Source: UBA11524 sp051886675 (GTDB lineage Bacteria > Bacillota > Clostridia > Christensenellales > Aristaeellaceae). From it: a DNA stretch of 64,000 nucleotides. Under the pieces are notes generated by a model. That model did no database searches, was not told the DNA's origin, and was given only the letters and a program-made list of their open reading frames with translations. Position numbers and translations under genes: made by a program. Where the stretch lies: the NCBI GenBank assembly GCA_051886675.1, contig JBJEYH010000203.1:1-64000 (forward strand). Direction: 5' to 3'. How positions within the stretch are numbered: the first letter of the stretch is position 1; each line of letters starts with the position of its first letter. Of this stretch, positions 32,381 through 41,596 are shown piece after piece.

Positions 32381-33118
32381 TCACTCCGCCAGCATGATCC
32401 GCCGGAAGCGCGCCTGCGTCTCCCGCCCGACCCCGGCCTCCTCCAGCCAGGGGCCGACGCTGTCGGCGTTCAGCCTGTCCAGCACGGCCTGAATGTTCCG
32501 GGGATGGGAGTGCAGCAGGGAATCCTCCCCCGCCTGCGCCAGCAGCGCCTGCATTTCCGGCACCCGCGACAGCAGCCGGTTCACGCCCCGCCGGTTGTAG
32601 GTGAAGCTCACCTGGTAGTCCGCGATGACGTCCTCCTCCGCCACACCCAGCAGCAGCAGGAGAATCGCCGCCAGCACGCCGGTTCTGTCCTTGCCCGCGG
32701 TGCAGTGGAACACCACCGCCCCCTGCGTCAATCCCTCCATGACCGCCCGCGCCGCCTGACCCGCCAGGGCCGCGTCCTCGCCGATCATCTTCATGTAGCC
32801 GTGGGTCAGGCTCCGGGCGAAGGCCTCCGCCGCCCGATCCGGCGCCGCCAGCTCCTCCCGCATCATGGGGCAGGCGCACAGGCGGATCCCCTCGGGCAGC
32901 TTGTCCGGCATGGCCTGCTGCTCGGACAGGCTGCGCAGATCCACCACCGTCCGCACGTTCATGGCCCTGAGGCGCGCCGCGTCCGATTCCGTCAGCCCGG
33001 ACAGGCTGTCGGAGCGGTACAGCCGGTTCCACGCGACCATCCGGCCCTCCCCCGCCGCGTAGCCCCCCAGATCCCGCAGGTTCTGCGGCCCGTCCATGGG
33101 AATCCTTCTCAGCTGCAT
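32381..33118 (-). CDS. Tyrosine phosphatase (Y_phosphatase3/PF13350 type)
   Basis: 245 residues. NLRDLGGY (about 13-20) is the family opening and the CX5R loop is FHCTAGKDRTGVLAAILL (about 137-154), with Cys as nucleophile and Arg binding phosphate. The extra Lys in AGKDR is typical of bacterial LipA/Y_phosphatase3 enzymes, some of which also act on phosphoinositides. It is cytoplasmic. The ATG at 33118 follows AAGGGGTGCATGGC; an ATG-rich stretch just upstream belongs to the SD region. It is the last gene of a tight same-strand run beginning with GH51. Confidence 0.9.
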   Translation of the reverse strand: MQLRRIPMDGPQNLRDLGGYAAGEGRMVAWNRLYRSDSLSGLTESDAARLRAMNVRTVVDLRSLSEQQAMPDKLPEGIRLCACPMMREELAAPDRAAEAFARSLTHGYMKMIGEDAALAGQAARAVMEGLTQGAVVFHCTAGKDRTGVLAAILLLLLGVAEEDVIADYQVSFTYNRRGVNRLLSRVPEMQALLAQAGEDSLLHSHPRNIQAVLDRLNADSVGPWLEEAGVGRETQARFRRIMLAE

Positions 33119-33135
33119 GCCATGCACCCCTTCTC

Positions 33136-35079
33136 TCACCATTCGTCGAAGATGCCGCCCTCCAGGGCGTTGCGGGCCGCCAGAATGTAGCGGCTGGTGT
33201 CCAGGGGATCCACCCCCCGGCGCGCCGCCTGACGCCCCAGCTCCAGCGGGCATTCCCGGTAGCCCATGAGCCGCGCGCTCATGCCGCCCCGGCCCCCCGT
33301 GATCGCCGCCAGGGTCGCGGCGTACATCATGCTGCTCTGCACCGGCACCTCCGCCCGGAGGATCACCCGATCCTCATCGGTGACGGTGTCGGTGACGGCG
33401 CCGCGCATCTGCGCCACGTCGCTCATCACCCGGCCCACGCATTCCGCAGGCAGCATGAAGGTCACCTCCAGCACCGGCTCCAGCAGGATGCTGCCGCCCC
33501 GCTGCAAGCCGTCGTGGATGCCCATGGGCGTGGCCACGATGAAGTCCAGCGGATGGGTGTGGAAGATGTGATGGTTGCCCCCCAGGAGCGTGATGCGCAC
33601 GTCCGTCACCGGCCAGCCCAGCCGGCCCTGCCCCAGGGCCAGGGGCAGCGCCTGCTCCACCTGATGCTGATACCCCGGCGCGATGTCCTTCACCGGCGCG
33701 ACGGAGGCGAACGTCACGCCGCTGCCCCGCTGCCCCGGCTCGATGAGGAACTCCATCACCGCCCAGCAGGGCTTGGGGACCACATACGCCACGAAGCCCT
33801 TGGCCTCCCGGGCGATGGTCTCCCGGTACAGAACCGTCGGCTCGGAGAAATGCACCTTCAGCCCGAAGCGGGTGTCCAGCGTTTCCTGCAGGATTTCCAG
33901 CTGGATCATGCCCATCACGTGCAGCTGCAGCTCATTCAGCCTGCGGGCGTAATGGGCCTGCAAAAGCGGATCCTCCCCCGCCAGGGTCTGGCAGGCCTCG
34001 CGAAGGGCCGGCATGTCCTCCGGTTTATCGGGAATCACCTGCACGGTGATCAGCGGCGTGCGCAGGGTGCCGGGCATCACCCGCCGGGGCAGCAGGCTTT
34101 CCTCCCCCAGCACATGGCCGATGGGCAGATCCCCCAGGCCGTACACCACGCCGATTTCCCCGGCGGTCAGCACCCCCGCGTCCTGCCCGTCCACCGTGCG
34201 GATCTGCGTCACCTTCCGCTGCACAAAGCGCTTCTCGCCCGTCACGGGATCCACCCCCGCCGGCAGGGTGACGGCTTCCCGGTTTTCCAGCTGGCCGCTG
34301 TACAGCCGCAGCCATACGCCCCGGCCCAGCAGCCTGTCCTGCCCCGCCGCGAAGGCTACGCCGCACAGCCCGGCTTTTCCGGCGTCCGGCTCGGGCAGAT
34401 CGTCCACGATGGCGTCCAGCACGGCCTCCACCCCGGTGTCCCGCAGGGCCGAGCCCATCAGGACCGGGCAGATCTTCCCCTCCCGGGCCAGGGCAGCGAA
34501 TTTCTTCCGCACCAGCCCAGAGTCGATGGGCTCGTCCGCCATGTACCTTTCCAGCATCGCTTCGTCCAGCGTGCAGACGGCCTCCGTCATGGCGTCCATG
34601 TCGGTGACGTCCACGGCCAAGGCGGTCAGGCGGTGATGGATCTGGCGCAGCACCCGGGCGGGATCCGCGCCCTCCCGGTCGGTCTTGTTGATGAAAATGA
34701 TCGTGGGGATGTTCTCCCGGGCCAGGGCGTCGTAGAGCGTCTCGGTCTGCGGCTGCACGCCCTCCCGGGCGCAGACCACCAGCACCGCCCCGTCCAGCGC
34801 CCACAGGGAACGCTCCACCTCCGCGGAGAAGTCCACGTGCCCCGGGGTGTCGATCAGGTTCACGTCCACGCCCCGCCAGCTCAGGCGCACGCAGCTGGCC
34901 TTCACGGAGATGCCCCGCCGCCGCTCCACCGGCAGATTGTCCGTGCGGGTGGTGCCGCTGTCCACGCTCCCCGCCTGGCGGATGACCCCCGCGTGCCGGA
35001 GCAGCTGCTCGGTCAGGGTGGTCTTGCCCGCGTCCACATGGGCGAACACCCCCATGTTCCGCAGCGGCCTGTCTGCCAT
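33136..35079 (-). CDS. TetM/EF-G-like ribosomal GTPase
   Basis: 647 residues, close to the 639 of TetM. The GTPase domain has AHVDAGKTTLTEQLL (about 12-26), DTPGHVDF (about 73-80) and NKTD (about 127-130). The domain order is that of EF-G/TetM. The domain IV loop that in TetM reads YYSPVSTPADF and pushes tetracycline from the ribosome reads HHIFHTHPLDF here, so the drug-displacing tip is altered. It may be a vertically inherited relative with another ribosome-rescue role rather than a resistance determinant. AAGGGAG precedes the ATG at 35079. It lies between the DUF6171 gene and a phosphatase, with no plasmid or transposon marks. Confidence 0.85.
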   Translation of the reverse strand: MADRPLRNMGVFAHVDAGKTTLTEQLLRHAGVIRQAGSVDSGTTRTDNLPVERRRGISVKASCVRLSWRGVDVNLIDTPGHVDFSAEVERSLWALDGAVLVVCAREGVQPQTETLYDALARENIPTIIFINKTDREGADPARVLRQIHHRLTALAVDVTDMDAMTEAVCTLDEAMLERYMADEPIDSGLVRKKFAALAREGKICPVLMGSALRDTGVEAVLDAIVDDLPEPDAGKAGLCGVAFAAGQDRLLGRGVWLRLYSGQLENREAVTLPAGVDPVTGEKRFVQRKVTQIRTVDGQDAGVLTAGEIGVVYGLGDLPIGHVLGEESLLPRRVMPGTLRTPLITVQVIPDKPEDMPALREACQTLAGEDPLLQAHYARRLNELQLHVMGMIQLEILQETLDTRFGLKVHFSEPTVLYRETIAREAKGFVAYVVPKPCWAVMEFLIEPGQRGSGVTFASVAPVKDIAPGYQHQVEQALPLALGQGRLGWPVTDVRITLLGGNHHIFHTHPLDFIVATPMGIHDGLQRGGSILLEPVLEVTFMLPAECVGRVMSDVAQMRGAVTDTVTDEDRVILRAEVPVQSSMMYAATLAAITGGRGGMSARLMGYRECPLELGRQAARRGVDPLDTSRYILAARNALEGGIFDEW

Positions 35080-35101
35080 GGCCCTCGCTCCCTTCGTGAT
35101 G

Positions 35102-35383
35102 TTACATGTCCTGCCAGGGCTCCCACCGCGGCGGCAGGGCCGGACAGCCCATGCGCTTCTTCGCCGCCCGCAGCTCCACATAGCACCCGCACAGCGCGCA
35201 CATCCCGCTGCGCAGCTGATCGCACTCGCGGCACTGGCCGAGCCGCCGTTCGGTTTCCTCCCGGGGGGCCCGCTGACTTTCCGGCAAAAGCGCGATCAAA
35301 TCCCGGATACTTGCAGCCAGCGCTGCCTGGGAGGGCATGTCCTCCAGCAGGCAGCGCCGGCAAAAGGGTTTGGGTTCCGTCAT
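35102..35383 (-). CDS. Small zinc-ribbon-like protein (DUF6171-like)
   Basis: 93 residues with FCRRCLLEDM at the start and then CRECDQLRSGMCALCGCYVE and RMGCPALPPRW. The six or seven cysteines in CxxC pairs suggest two structural zinc sites. This pattern is that of the small DUF6171 proteins common in Clostridia. Function is unknown. It starts 12 nt after the GH27 stop and ends 22 nt before the TetM-like gene, so it is co-transcribed with both. Confidence 0.75.
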   Translation of the reverse strand: MTEPKPFCRRCLLEDMPSQAALAASIRDLIALLPESQRAPREETERRLGQCRECDQLRSGMCALCGCYVELRAAKKRMGCPALPPRWEPWQDM

Positions 35384-35395
35384 TCTGTTTCTCCG

Positions 35396-36646
35396 TCAGA
35401 AGGTCAGCAGGTACACCGCCGCGTCATGGGCCGGCAGCGTCACGCTCAGGCCACGGGCGGGATCCTCCTCCCGGCCCGTCCACAGCTCCCGGGCCTTCGC
35501 CGCGGGACGATCCAGCTGCTCGGGCTTCAGGCAGACCGCGCGCTCCTCATCGGACAGGTTGAACAGCGCGCAGTACACGCCCTTGCCATCCTGCCGGGGC
35601 GCCAGCCAGACGCTCTCCTCCTCCGTGGTGGTCAGGGGATGCCCGCAGAAGCTCTCCTTCCCGATGGCCAGCACGTCGCCGTTGGTCAGAAGCGACAGGG
35701 TGAAGTCGTCGTTCTTCGTCATTTCCGCGCCGATCATCAGGGGGGAGCGCATCATGGGCCACAGGGTCATCATGGTGCGCTGCTCCGCCTGGGTGAAGCG
35801 CGTCCAGTCGTCGGGGCTGTTGCACTGGCGCAGGGCCCCCAGGGGCAGCATGTCCGCATCCGGCCAGTGACCCGGCGCGGCATGGATGCACCACTTCTCC
35901 GCCCGCTCGAACATGGCCTTCAGCTGCGCCCAGCCGTCCCAGAAATCGTCGGTGATGCGCCACATGTTGGCGTACTTCTTCAGATGCTCGGCGTGCTCCA
36001 GCGGCGCGGGGCCGGGGGACAGGCTCAGCACCATGTCCCGCCCGCAGCCGCGGCACGCCTCGGAAATCAGCTCGATCTCCCGCTCACAGTGGGGATACTC
36101 CCGGGCAATGTCATCGCACTTGATGAAGTCCACGCCCCACTCCGCGTACAGGGCGAAGATGCTGGCGTAGTAGTCCTTCGCGGCCTGGGTCCTGCACTTG
36201 AGGCCGTACATGTCCGGGTTCCACTGGCAGACGCTGTTGGGGTTGGCCGCCTGATGACAGCCGAACTCGCTGCCCAGGATGGGCAGATGGTTGTGGGCCG
36301 CCATGCGGGGCATGCCGCGCATGATGTGGATGCCGAACTTCAGCCCCAGGCTGTGCACGTAATCCGCCAGAGGCTTGAAGCCCCTGCCCTCCGCCGCGCT
36401 GGGGAAGCGGTTCGCCGCGGGAATCAGACGGCCCCATTCATCCATGCACAGGGGCGCGAAGGGCTCGTACTCATGGTTGAGGGCCGTGGGCTGATACCAC
36501 TGGATATCCACCACCACGTACTCCCAGCCACAGGGCTTGAGGAAGCGGGCCATGTAGTCGGCGTTCCGGCGAACCTGATCCTCGTTCACCGCCGCGCCGT
36601 AGCAGTCCCAGCTGTTCCAGCCCATGGGAGGCGTCTGAGCGATCAT
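35396..36646 (-). CDS. GH27 family alpha-galactosidase
   Basis: 416 residues, no signal peptide. The N-terminus TPPMGWNSWDCYG is the GH27 opening. The nucleophile lies in VDFIKCDDI (about 172-180) and the acid/base in RITDDFWDGW (about 234-243). A C-terminal beta-sandwich completes the family fold. It releases terminal alpha-galactose (or beta-L-arabinopyranose in some members) from imported oligosaccharides. The ATG at 36646 follows GAAGGAGGACACAGCC; an ATG six codons up lies inside the SD. It begins 14 nt after the GH51 gene, so both belong to one operon. Confidence 0.92.
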   Translation of the reverse strand: MIAQTPPMGWNSWDCYGAAVNEDQVRRNADYMARFLKPCGWEYVVVDIQWYQPTALNHEYEPFAPLCMDEWGRLIPAANRFPSAAEGRGFKPLADYVHSLGLKFGIHIMRGMPRMAAHNHLPILGSEFGCHQAANPNSVCQWNPDMYGLKCRTQAAKDYYASIFALYAEWGVDFIKCDDIAREYPHCEREIELISEACRGCGRDMVLSLSPGPAPLEHAEHLKKYANMWRITDDFWDGWAQLKAMFERAEKWCIHAAPGHWPDADMLPLGALRQCNSPDDWTRFTQAEQRTMMTLWPMMRSPLMIGAEMTKNDDFTLSLLTNGDVLAIGKESFCGHPLTTTEEESVWLAPRQDGKGVYCALFNLSDEERAVCLKPEQLDRPAAKARELWTGREEDPARGLSVTLPAHDAAVYLLTF

Positions 36647-36660
36647 GGCTGTGTCCTCCT

Positions 36661-38124
36661 TCACTTCAGTTCGATGGCCGCCACACAGCAGGGAGGCAGC
36701 TCCACCACCGCGTCGCCGCCGCGCAGGCTGCAGCCGTCGAAAGCCTTCGCCGCCAGGGGCGATGCGTCAAAGTCGTTGTACTGGCCCATTTCGCCCTGGA
36801 GGATCCGGCCGGCGATGCTGGTGGCATCCGCGCCCTTCACGGTGACGGTCACGGGCCTGTCGGCGGAAAGGTTGGCCAGGGTGAGGGTGGTCACGCCATT
36901 CTTCAGGGAGGCGGAGGCCGTCACCTGAGGCAGCTCCCAGCCCTCCTGACCCACGGTGTCCGCCTGCACGAAGCAGTCGACCTCCTGCGCGTCCTGATGG
37001 GCCTTGTACAGGTCGAAGACGTGATAGGTGGGGGTCAGCACCATCTTCTCGCCCTCGGTGAGCACCACGGCCTGCAGCACGTTCACCGTCTGGGCCAGGT
37101 TGGCCATGACCACGCGGTCGCAGTGATGGTTGAAGATGTTCAGGGTGATGGCCGCCACCAGGGCGTCGCGCATGGTGTTCTGCTGGTAGAGGAAGCCGGG
37201 ATTGGTGCCGGGCTCCACGTCGTACCAGGTGCCCCACTCGTCCACGATCAGCCCCACCTTCCGCTTGGGGTCGTAGCGGTCCATGATGGCGATGTGCCCG
37301 GTGACGATCTCATCCATGCGGGCGGCCTTCACCAGCGTCTTGTAGAAGTCCGTCAGGGTGAAGCCCGTGGCGCTGCCCTTGTGCTTCCAGTCGCCGCTGC
37401 ACACGGTGTAGTAGTGCATGGTGAGGGCGTCCATGTACTTGGCCGCCCGCTCCATGAGCACCTCCGTCCACTCGTAGTCGTCCTCGCTGGGGCCGCAGGC
37501 GATCTTGTAGAGCTTGTCATCGCCGTACTTGCGGCAGAAGGTCTGGTAGCGGCGGTACTCGTCGGCGTAGTACTCAGGGCGCATGTTGCCGCCGCAGCCC
37601 CAGCTCTCGTTGCCCACGCCCCAGTACTTCACGTGCCAGGGATCCTTGCGGCCGTTGGCCCAGCGCTTCTGAACCACGGTGGAGTCCCCGTCGCTGTTGA
37701 GGTACTCCACCCACTCGGCCATCTCCCGCACGGTGCCGCTGCCCACGTTGGCGTTGATGTAGGGCTCGCACCCCAGCTGATCGCACAGGTCCAGGAACTC
37801 GTGGGTGCCGAAGGAATTGTCCTCCACCACGTCGCCCCAGTTGGTGTTGACCATGCGCTTGCGGTTCTCCTTCGGGCCGATGCCGTCCTCCCAGTGGTAC
37901 TCGTCGGCAAAGCAGCCGCCCGGCCAGCGCATCACCGGGACGCCCAGCTTCTTCAGCGCCTCCACCACGTCCGTGCGGATGCCCCGCACATTGGGAATGG
38001 GGCTGTCCTCGCCCACGTACAGGCCCTGGTAAATGCACCGGCCCAGATGCTCGGAAAAGTGTCCGTAAATGTTCCTGTTGATCTTGCCCTGGCTTCTTTC
38101 CTTGTTCAGGGTAACAACCGCCAT
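36661..38124 (-). CDS. abfA: GH51 alpha-L-arabinofuranosidase
   Basis: 487 residues. The substrate-side MRWPGGCFADEYHWEDGIGP (about 66-85), the acid/base glutamate in YWGVGNESWGCGG (about 167-179) and the nucleophile glutamate in IVDEWGTWYD (about 287-296) are all present. It removes arabinofuranose from arabinan, arabinoxylan or arabinosylated xyloglucan fragments. No signal peptide, so cytoplasmic. GAAGGAGGACAGAACC precedes the ATG at 38124, nearly the same leader as GH27. It follows GH31 after 119 nt containing the weak hairpin AGCCGG/CCGGCT. Confidence 0.93.
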   Translation of the reverse strand: MAVVTLNKERSQGKINRNIYGHFSEHLGRCIYQGLYVGEDSPIPNVRGIRTDVVEALKKLGVPVMRWPGGCFADEYHWEDGIGPKENRKRMVNTNWGDVVEDNSFGTHEFLDLCDQLGCEPYINANVGSGTVREMAEWVEYLNSDGDSTVVQKRWANGRKDPWHVKYWGVGNESWGCGGNMRPEYYADEYRRYQTFCRKYGDDKLYKIACGPSEDDYEWTEVLMERAAKYMDALTMHYYTVCSGDWKHKGSATGFTLTDFYKTLVKAARMDEIVTGHIAIMDRYDPKRKVGLIVDEWGTWYDVEPGTNPGFLYQQNTMRDALVAAITLNIFNHHCDRVVMANLAQTVNVLQAVVLTEGEKMVLTPTYHVFDLYKAHQDAQEVDCFVQADTVGQEGWELPQVTASASLKNGVTTLTLANLSADRPVTVTVKGADATSIAGRILQGEMGQYNDFDASPLAAKAFDGCSLRGGDAVVELPPCCVAAIELK

Positions 38125-38243
38125 GGTTCTGTCCTCCTTCAAGTAAGGGAGCCGGCCTCAAGACCGGCTTCCGAAAGCGTTCTATTCGCCTTCGCGACAG
38201 GGACTCCTTCCGGGCCCACCGGAAAAATTCGAGAAAATTTTCC

Positions 38244-40586
38244 TCACGCGCCGCAGCGGACGAAGGCCTTGCCCTCCCCGCTCAGGCTCAGGCGGGTGCT
38301 GCCGTTTGCCACGGTCATGGCCGCGCCCTCGGCGGACTGCGCCGTCACGTTCATCAGCGTCACGGTGCAGGGCCGGCCGCCCGTCAGCGTCAGGGCGTAG
38401 CCCTCCGCCGTGCGCGCCACGGTCAGGCTGGCCGTTTCCCGGCCGTCCGCGCCGCAGATCACGCAGGCGCGCTCCTGCCCCTCCTCCAGCGCGTAGACCC
38501 GCCAGTCCGCATCCTGGGCATAGTCGTACTGGACGGTATCGTCATGGGCGCCCACGGGGATGACGCTCCCCGGCCGGACGTAGAGCGGCAGGCTCATGTA
38601 GCCGTGATGCTCCCGGATCCAGCGGCCGCCCTCGCGCTCCTCGCCGGTGAGCAGGCTCGTCCAGCGGCCCTCGGGCAGATAGTACTCCGCCATGCCCTGA
38701 TCGTTCAGGATGGGCGCCACCAGCAGGCTGTCGCCCAGCATGTACTGGGTGGACAGCCCCGCGCAGGCCCGCTCGTCGGGGAATTCCAGGGGCATCATGC
38801 GCATCATGGGCACGCCGGTTTCGTGGGTCAGCACCGCCTGGCGGTAGAGGTAGGGCATCAGGCTGTACTTCAGCCGGGCGAAGAACCGCAGCACGTCCAC
38901 CGCCTCATCGTCATAGGCCCAGGGCACCCGGTAGCTGCTGGACCCGTGGAGCCGCGAATGGCTGGACAGAAGCCCGAAGGCGCACCAGCGCTTGTACACG
39001 TCCGCCGTGGAGGTGCGCTCGAAGCCGCCGATGTCGTGGCTCCAGAACCCGAAGCCCGAGCTGGTCAGCGACAGGCCGCCCCGCAGGGTCTGCTCCATGG
39101 CCACATAGCTGCTCCAGCAGTCGCCGCCCCAGTGGACGGGGAACTTCTGCCCGCCCGCCGTGGCCGACCGGGCGAAGAGCACCGCTTCCTCCTTGCCGCG
39201 CTTGCGGACAATGGTGTCGTAGACGGTCTTGTTGTACAGGTAGGTGTAGTAGTTGTGCATCAGCTCCGGATCCGCGCCGTTGTAGTAGACGCAGTCGGTG
39301 GGGATGCGCTCGCCGAAGTCGGTCTTGAAGCAGTCGACGCCCATGTCCAGCAGCCGTTCCAGCTGCGCGGAATACCACCGGCAGGCCTCCGGATTGGTGA
39401 AGTCCACCAGCGCCATGCCGGACTGCCACATGTCCCACTGCCACACGTCGCCATTGGGCCGCTTGAGGAAGTAGCCCTTCTCCGCGCCCTCGGCGAACAG
39501 ATGGGATTCCTGCCCCACGTAGCTGTTGATCCACACGCAGATCTTCAGGCCCTTGCTCTTCAGGCGCTTCAGCATGCCCTCCGGATCGGGGAACACCTCC
39601 GGATCCCACAGGAAGTCGCACCAGTGGAAGGCCCGCATCCAGAAGCAGTCGAAGTGGAACACCGACAGGGGAATCCCCCGCTCCATCATGCCGTCCACGA
39701 AGCTGTTGACGGTCTCCTCGTCATAATTGGTGGTGAAGGACGTGGACAGCCACAGCCCGAAGGTCCACGCCGGCGGCAGGGCCGGATGCCCCGTGATGCC
39801 GGTGTAGCGGCTCAGGGCGTCCTTCATGGTGGGGCCGCCGATAAGGAAGAAATCCAGCATCTCGCCCTTGACGGCGAAGGACACCTTCGACACCATCTCG
39901 CTGCCCACCTCGAAGGACACCCGCTCCGGATGGTTGACGAACACGCCGTAGCCCTTGCTGGACAGATAGAAGGGAATATTCTTGTAGGCCTGCTGGGTGG
40001 AGGTGCCGCCGTCCTCGTTCCAGACCTCGATGGTCTGACCGTTTTTGGCCAGGGGGCCGAAGCGCTCGCCCAGGCCGTAGATCATCTCGCCCACGTCCAT
40101 GTCCAGCTGGCCCCGCATATACGCGTCCCCGGGGCCCTTGTCATAGTAGAAGCCGTGCCAGTCGGGCTTGACGTAGGCCAGATCCTTTTCCGCGCTGCCG
40201 GTCAGCTTCCGATCGCCCTGCCAGAAGGTCATCGCGCCGCTGGCCCGGTCGATCTCCACCCGGGTGCTGCCGCTGGATACGGTGATGACCGCATCGGTTT
40301 CGGCGGCGCGGAACAGGCCCTCCTGTCCCGGCTCCAGGTCGAAGGCGGGGCCCCTGCGCTTCACCCCCGCGTGGTGCCAGGTGCGCACCCTGAGCACCTC
40401 CGGGTAGGGGGCGGTGATCTCCATGGTCAGGTTCACGCCGTCCATGGTGTCGCCCCGCTGGCGCACCGGCCGGGTGGTGATGAGCAGCACAGCCCGATCC
40501 TTTTCCAGGCGGGCCGAATACACCTGCACCGGGGAGAAGCACTGCACGCCCTCCTGGGGCAGCCAGCAGCCATTGCTGAATTTCAT
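38244..40586 (-). CDS. GH31 alpha-xylosidase (YicI type)
   Basis: 780 residues. The N-terminal beta-sandwich runs to about 260 and the TIM barrel follows. The nucleophile aspartate is in FKTDFGERIPTD (about 421-432, the YicI signature) and the acid/base in HWGGDCWSSY (about 486-495). The GERIPTD form separates xylosidases from alpha-glucosidases. It cleaves alpha-xylose from isoprimeverose or xyloglucan oligosaccharides. No signal peptide. GGAAAGGAG precedes the ATG. Two TATGGTCTG copies 25 bp apart lie just upstream (see AraC sites), and the AraC gene ends within one of them. Confidence 0.92.
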   Translation of the reverse strand: MKFSNGCWLPQEGVQCFSPVQVYSARLEKDRAVLLITTRPVRQRGDTMDGVNLTMEITAPYPEVLRVRTWHHAGVKRRGPAFDLEPGQEGLFRAAETDAVITVSSGSTRVEIDRASGAMTFWQGDRKLTGSAEKDLAYVKPDWHGFYYDKGPGDAYMRGQLDMDVGEMIYGLGERFGPLAKNGQTIEVWNEDGGTSTQQAYKNIPFYLSSKGYGVFVNHPERVSFEVGSEMVSKVSFAVKGEMLDFFLIGGPTMKDALSRYTGITGHPALPPAWTFGLWLSTSFTTNYDEETVNSFVDGMMERGIPLSVFHFDCFWMRAFHWCDFLWDPEVFPDPEGMLKRLKSKGLKICVWINSYVGQESHLFAEGAEKGYFLKRPNGDVWQWDMWQSGMALVDFTNPEACRWYSAQLERLLDMGVDCFKTDFGERIPTDCVYYNGADPELMHNYYTYLYNKTVYDTIVRKRGKEEAVLFARSATAGGQKFPVHWGGDCWSSYVAMEQTLRGGLSLTSSGFGFWSHDIGGFERTSTADVYKRWCAFGLLSSHSRLHGSSSYRVPWAYDDEAVDVLRFFARLKYSLMPYLYRQAVLTHETGVPMMRMMPLEFPDERACAGLSTQYMLGDSLLVAPILNDQGMAEYYLPEGRWTSLLTGEEREGGRWIREHHGYMSLPLYVRPGSVIPVGAHDDTVQYDYAQDADWRVYALEEGQERACVICGADGRETASLTVARTAEGYALTLTGGRPCTVTLMNVTAQSAEGAAMTVANGSTRLSLSGEGKAFVRCGA

Positions 40587-40614
40587 GGTGGAAGACTCCT
40601 TTCCTATCTATAAG

Positions 40615-40648
40615 TATGGTCTGTGAAAGGGATACGCGCTATGGTCTG
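40615..40648 (-). promoter_or_regulatory. Candidate AraC-type binding sites upstream of GH31
   Basis: TATGGTCTG occurs directly repeated at 40615-40623 and 40640-40648 (25-bp period); the second copy overlaps the AraC stop codon. Paired direct repeats near a TATAGA -10 without a good -35 fit activator-dependent promoters. This is inference. Confidence 0.45.
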
Positions 40649-41484
40649 CGCCCGGAGGCGTCGCCGCCGGCATCCGCCCTGGGGGATACGCCGTTGTGCT
40701 GGCGGCGGAACTGCAGGGGCGTCACGCCGAATTCCTCCCGGAAGCGGCGGACGAAGCTGCTCACGTCGTTGTAGCCGCACTGACGGGCCACCTCCATCAC
40801 GGGCGTCTCCGTCTGCATGAGCATGACCCGGGCCTGGGTCAGGCGGCTGAGGGTCACATACTGCATGGGCCGCATGCCCACGCACCGGCTGAAGTGGCTG
40901 GACAGGCAGCCCGGACTGACGTGGTAGCGCCTGGCCAGCGCCTTGAGGGAGAAGGGCCGGGCGAAGGTACGGTCCAGCTCGTCCAGGATTTCCCCCATGG
41001 GCAGGAAGTCGTCCCCCGGATCGCCCAGGAACATGTCCGGGCGTTTCTCCCGGGCGCAGAGCAGGATCAGCGTCAGCAGGGCTTCCACCTGTTCCTCCAT
41101 CAGGGGGCCGGCGCGCTCCGCCATCTCCCGCAGCAGCGAAAAGCAGGTGTCGAACCGGGGCTTGTCCTCCCCCGTTTCCAGCACATAGGGGTAGCCCCCC
41201 CGCCGGAAGCGGAAGACCGACAGCAGCCGCGTATCCTGCCGGAAGGCCTGCAGCTGCGTGGGCGGAATCAGCAGATAGTACCGCCGGTAGCACGCCCCGC
41301 ACATCCGGGTGGCATGCTCGTCGAAGGGGTTCAGGAATACCAGCGATCCGGCCTCCACCCGTTTTTCCTGCCCCCGGACCGTCAGCCGCACCGCGCCCTC
41401 CAGCACGTACAGCAGCTCGTAGTACACATGCGTGTGCGCCTGATGGAACGCCGGCTCCTCGCTGTAGACAATGGTGAAGGGCAT
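40639..41484 (-). CDS. AraC-family regulator with cupin-type sensor
   Basis: 281 residues. The N-terminal half (about 1-100) is a cupin-like sugar-sensing domain: FHQAHTHVYYELLYVLEG (about 13-30) is typical. The C-terminal 100 residues are the double HTH (HVSPGCLSSHFSRCVGM and VARQCGYNDVSSFVRRFREE, ending FGVTPLQFRRQH). Such proteins usually activate nearby glycan-use genes. CAGGAGGGATGCT precedes the ATG at 41484. It is divergent from the OYE gene and upstream of GH31, so either or both could be targets. Confidence 0.9.
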   Translation of the reverse strand: MPFTIVYSEEPAFHQAHTHVYYELLYVLEGAVRLTVRGQEKRVEAGSLVFLNPFDEHATRMCGACYRRYYLLIPPTQLQAFRQDTRLLSVFRFRRGGYPYVLETGEDKPRFDTCFSLLREMAERAGPLMEEQVEALLTLILLCAREKRPDMFLGDPGDDFLPMGEILDELDRTFARPFSLKALARRYHVSPGCLSSHFSRCVGMRPMQYVTLSRLTQARVMLMQTETPVMEVARQCGYNDVSSFVRRFREEFGVTPLQFRRQHNGVSPRADAGGDASGRRP

Positions 41485-41596
41485 AGCATCCCTCCTGCAG
41501 ATTGATTTTCCATATTTCCGTGCGCCCGGCGCAGGTTCATCGACATGCTTATACTTTATCATAGTTCTTGAAAGACCGCAAGGAGGTAGACGCCTG

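Noticed and set aside
33136..35079. A confirmed tetracycline-resistance gene
   Set aside because: The key domain IV loop is different and the context is chromosomal, so resistance is not supported by sequence alone.
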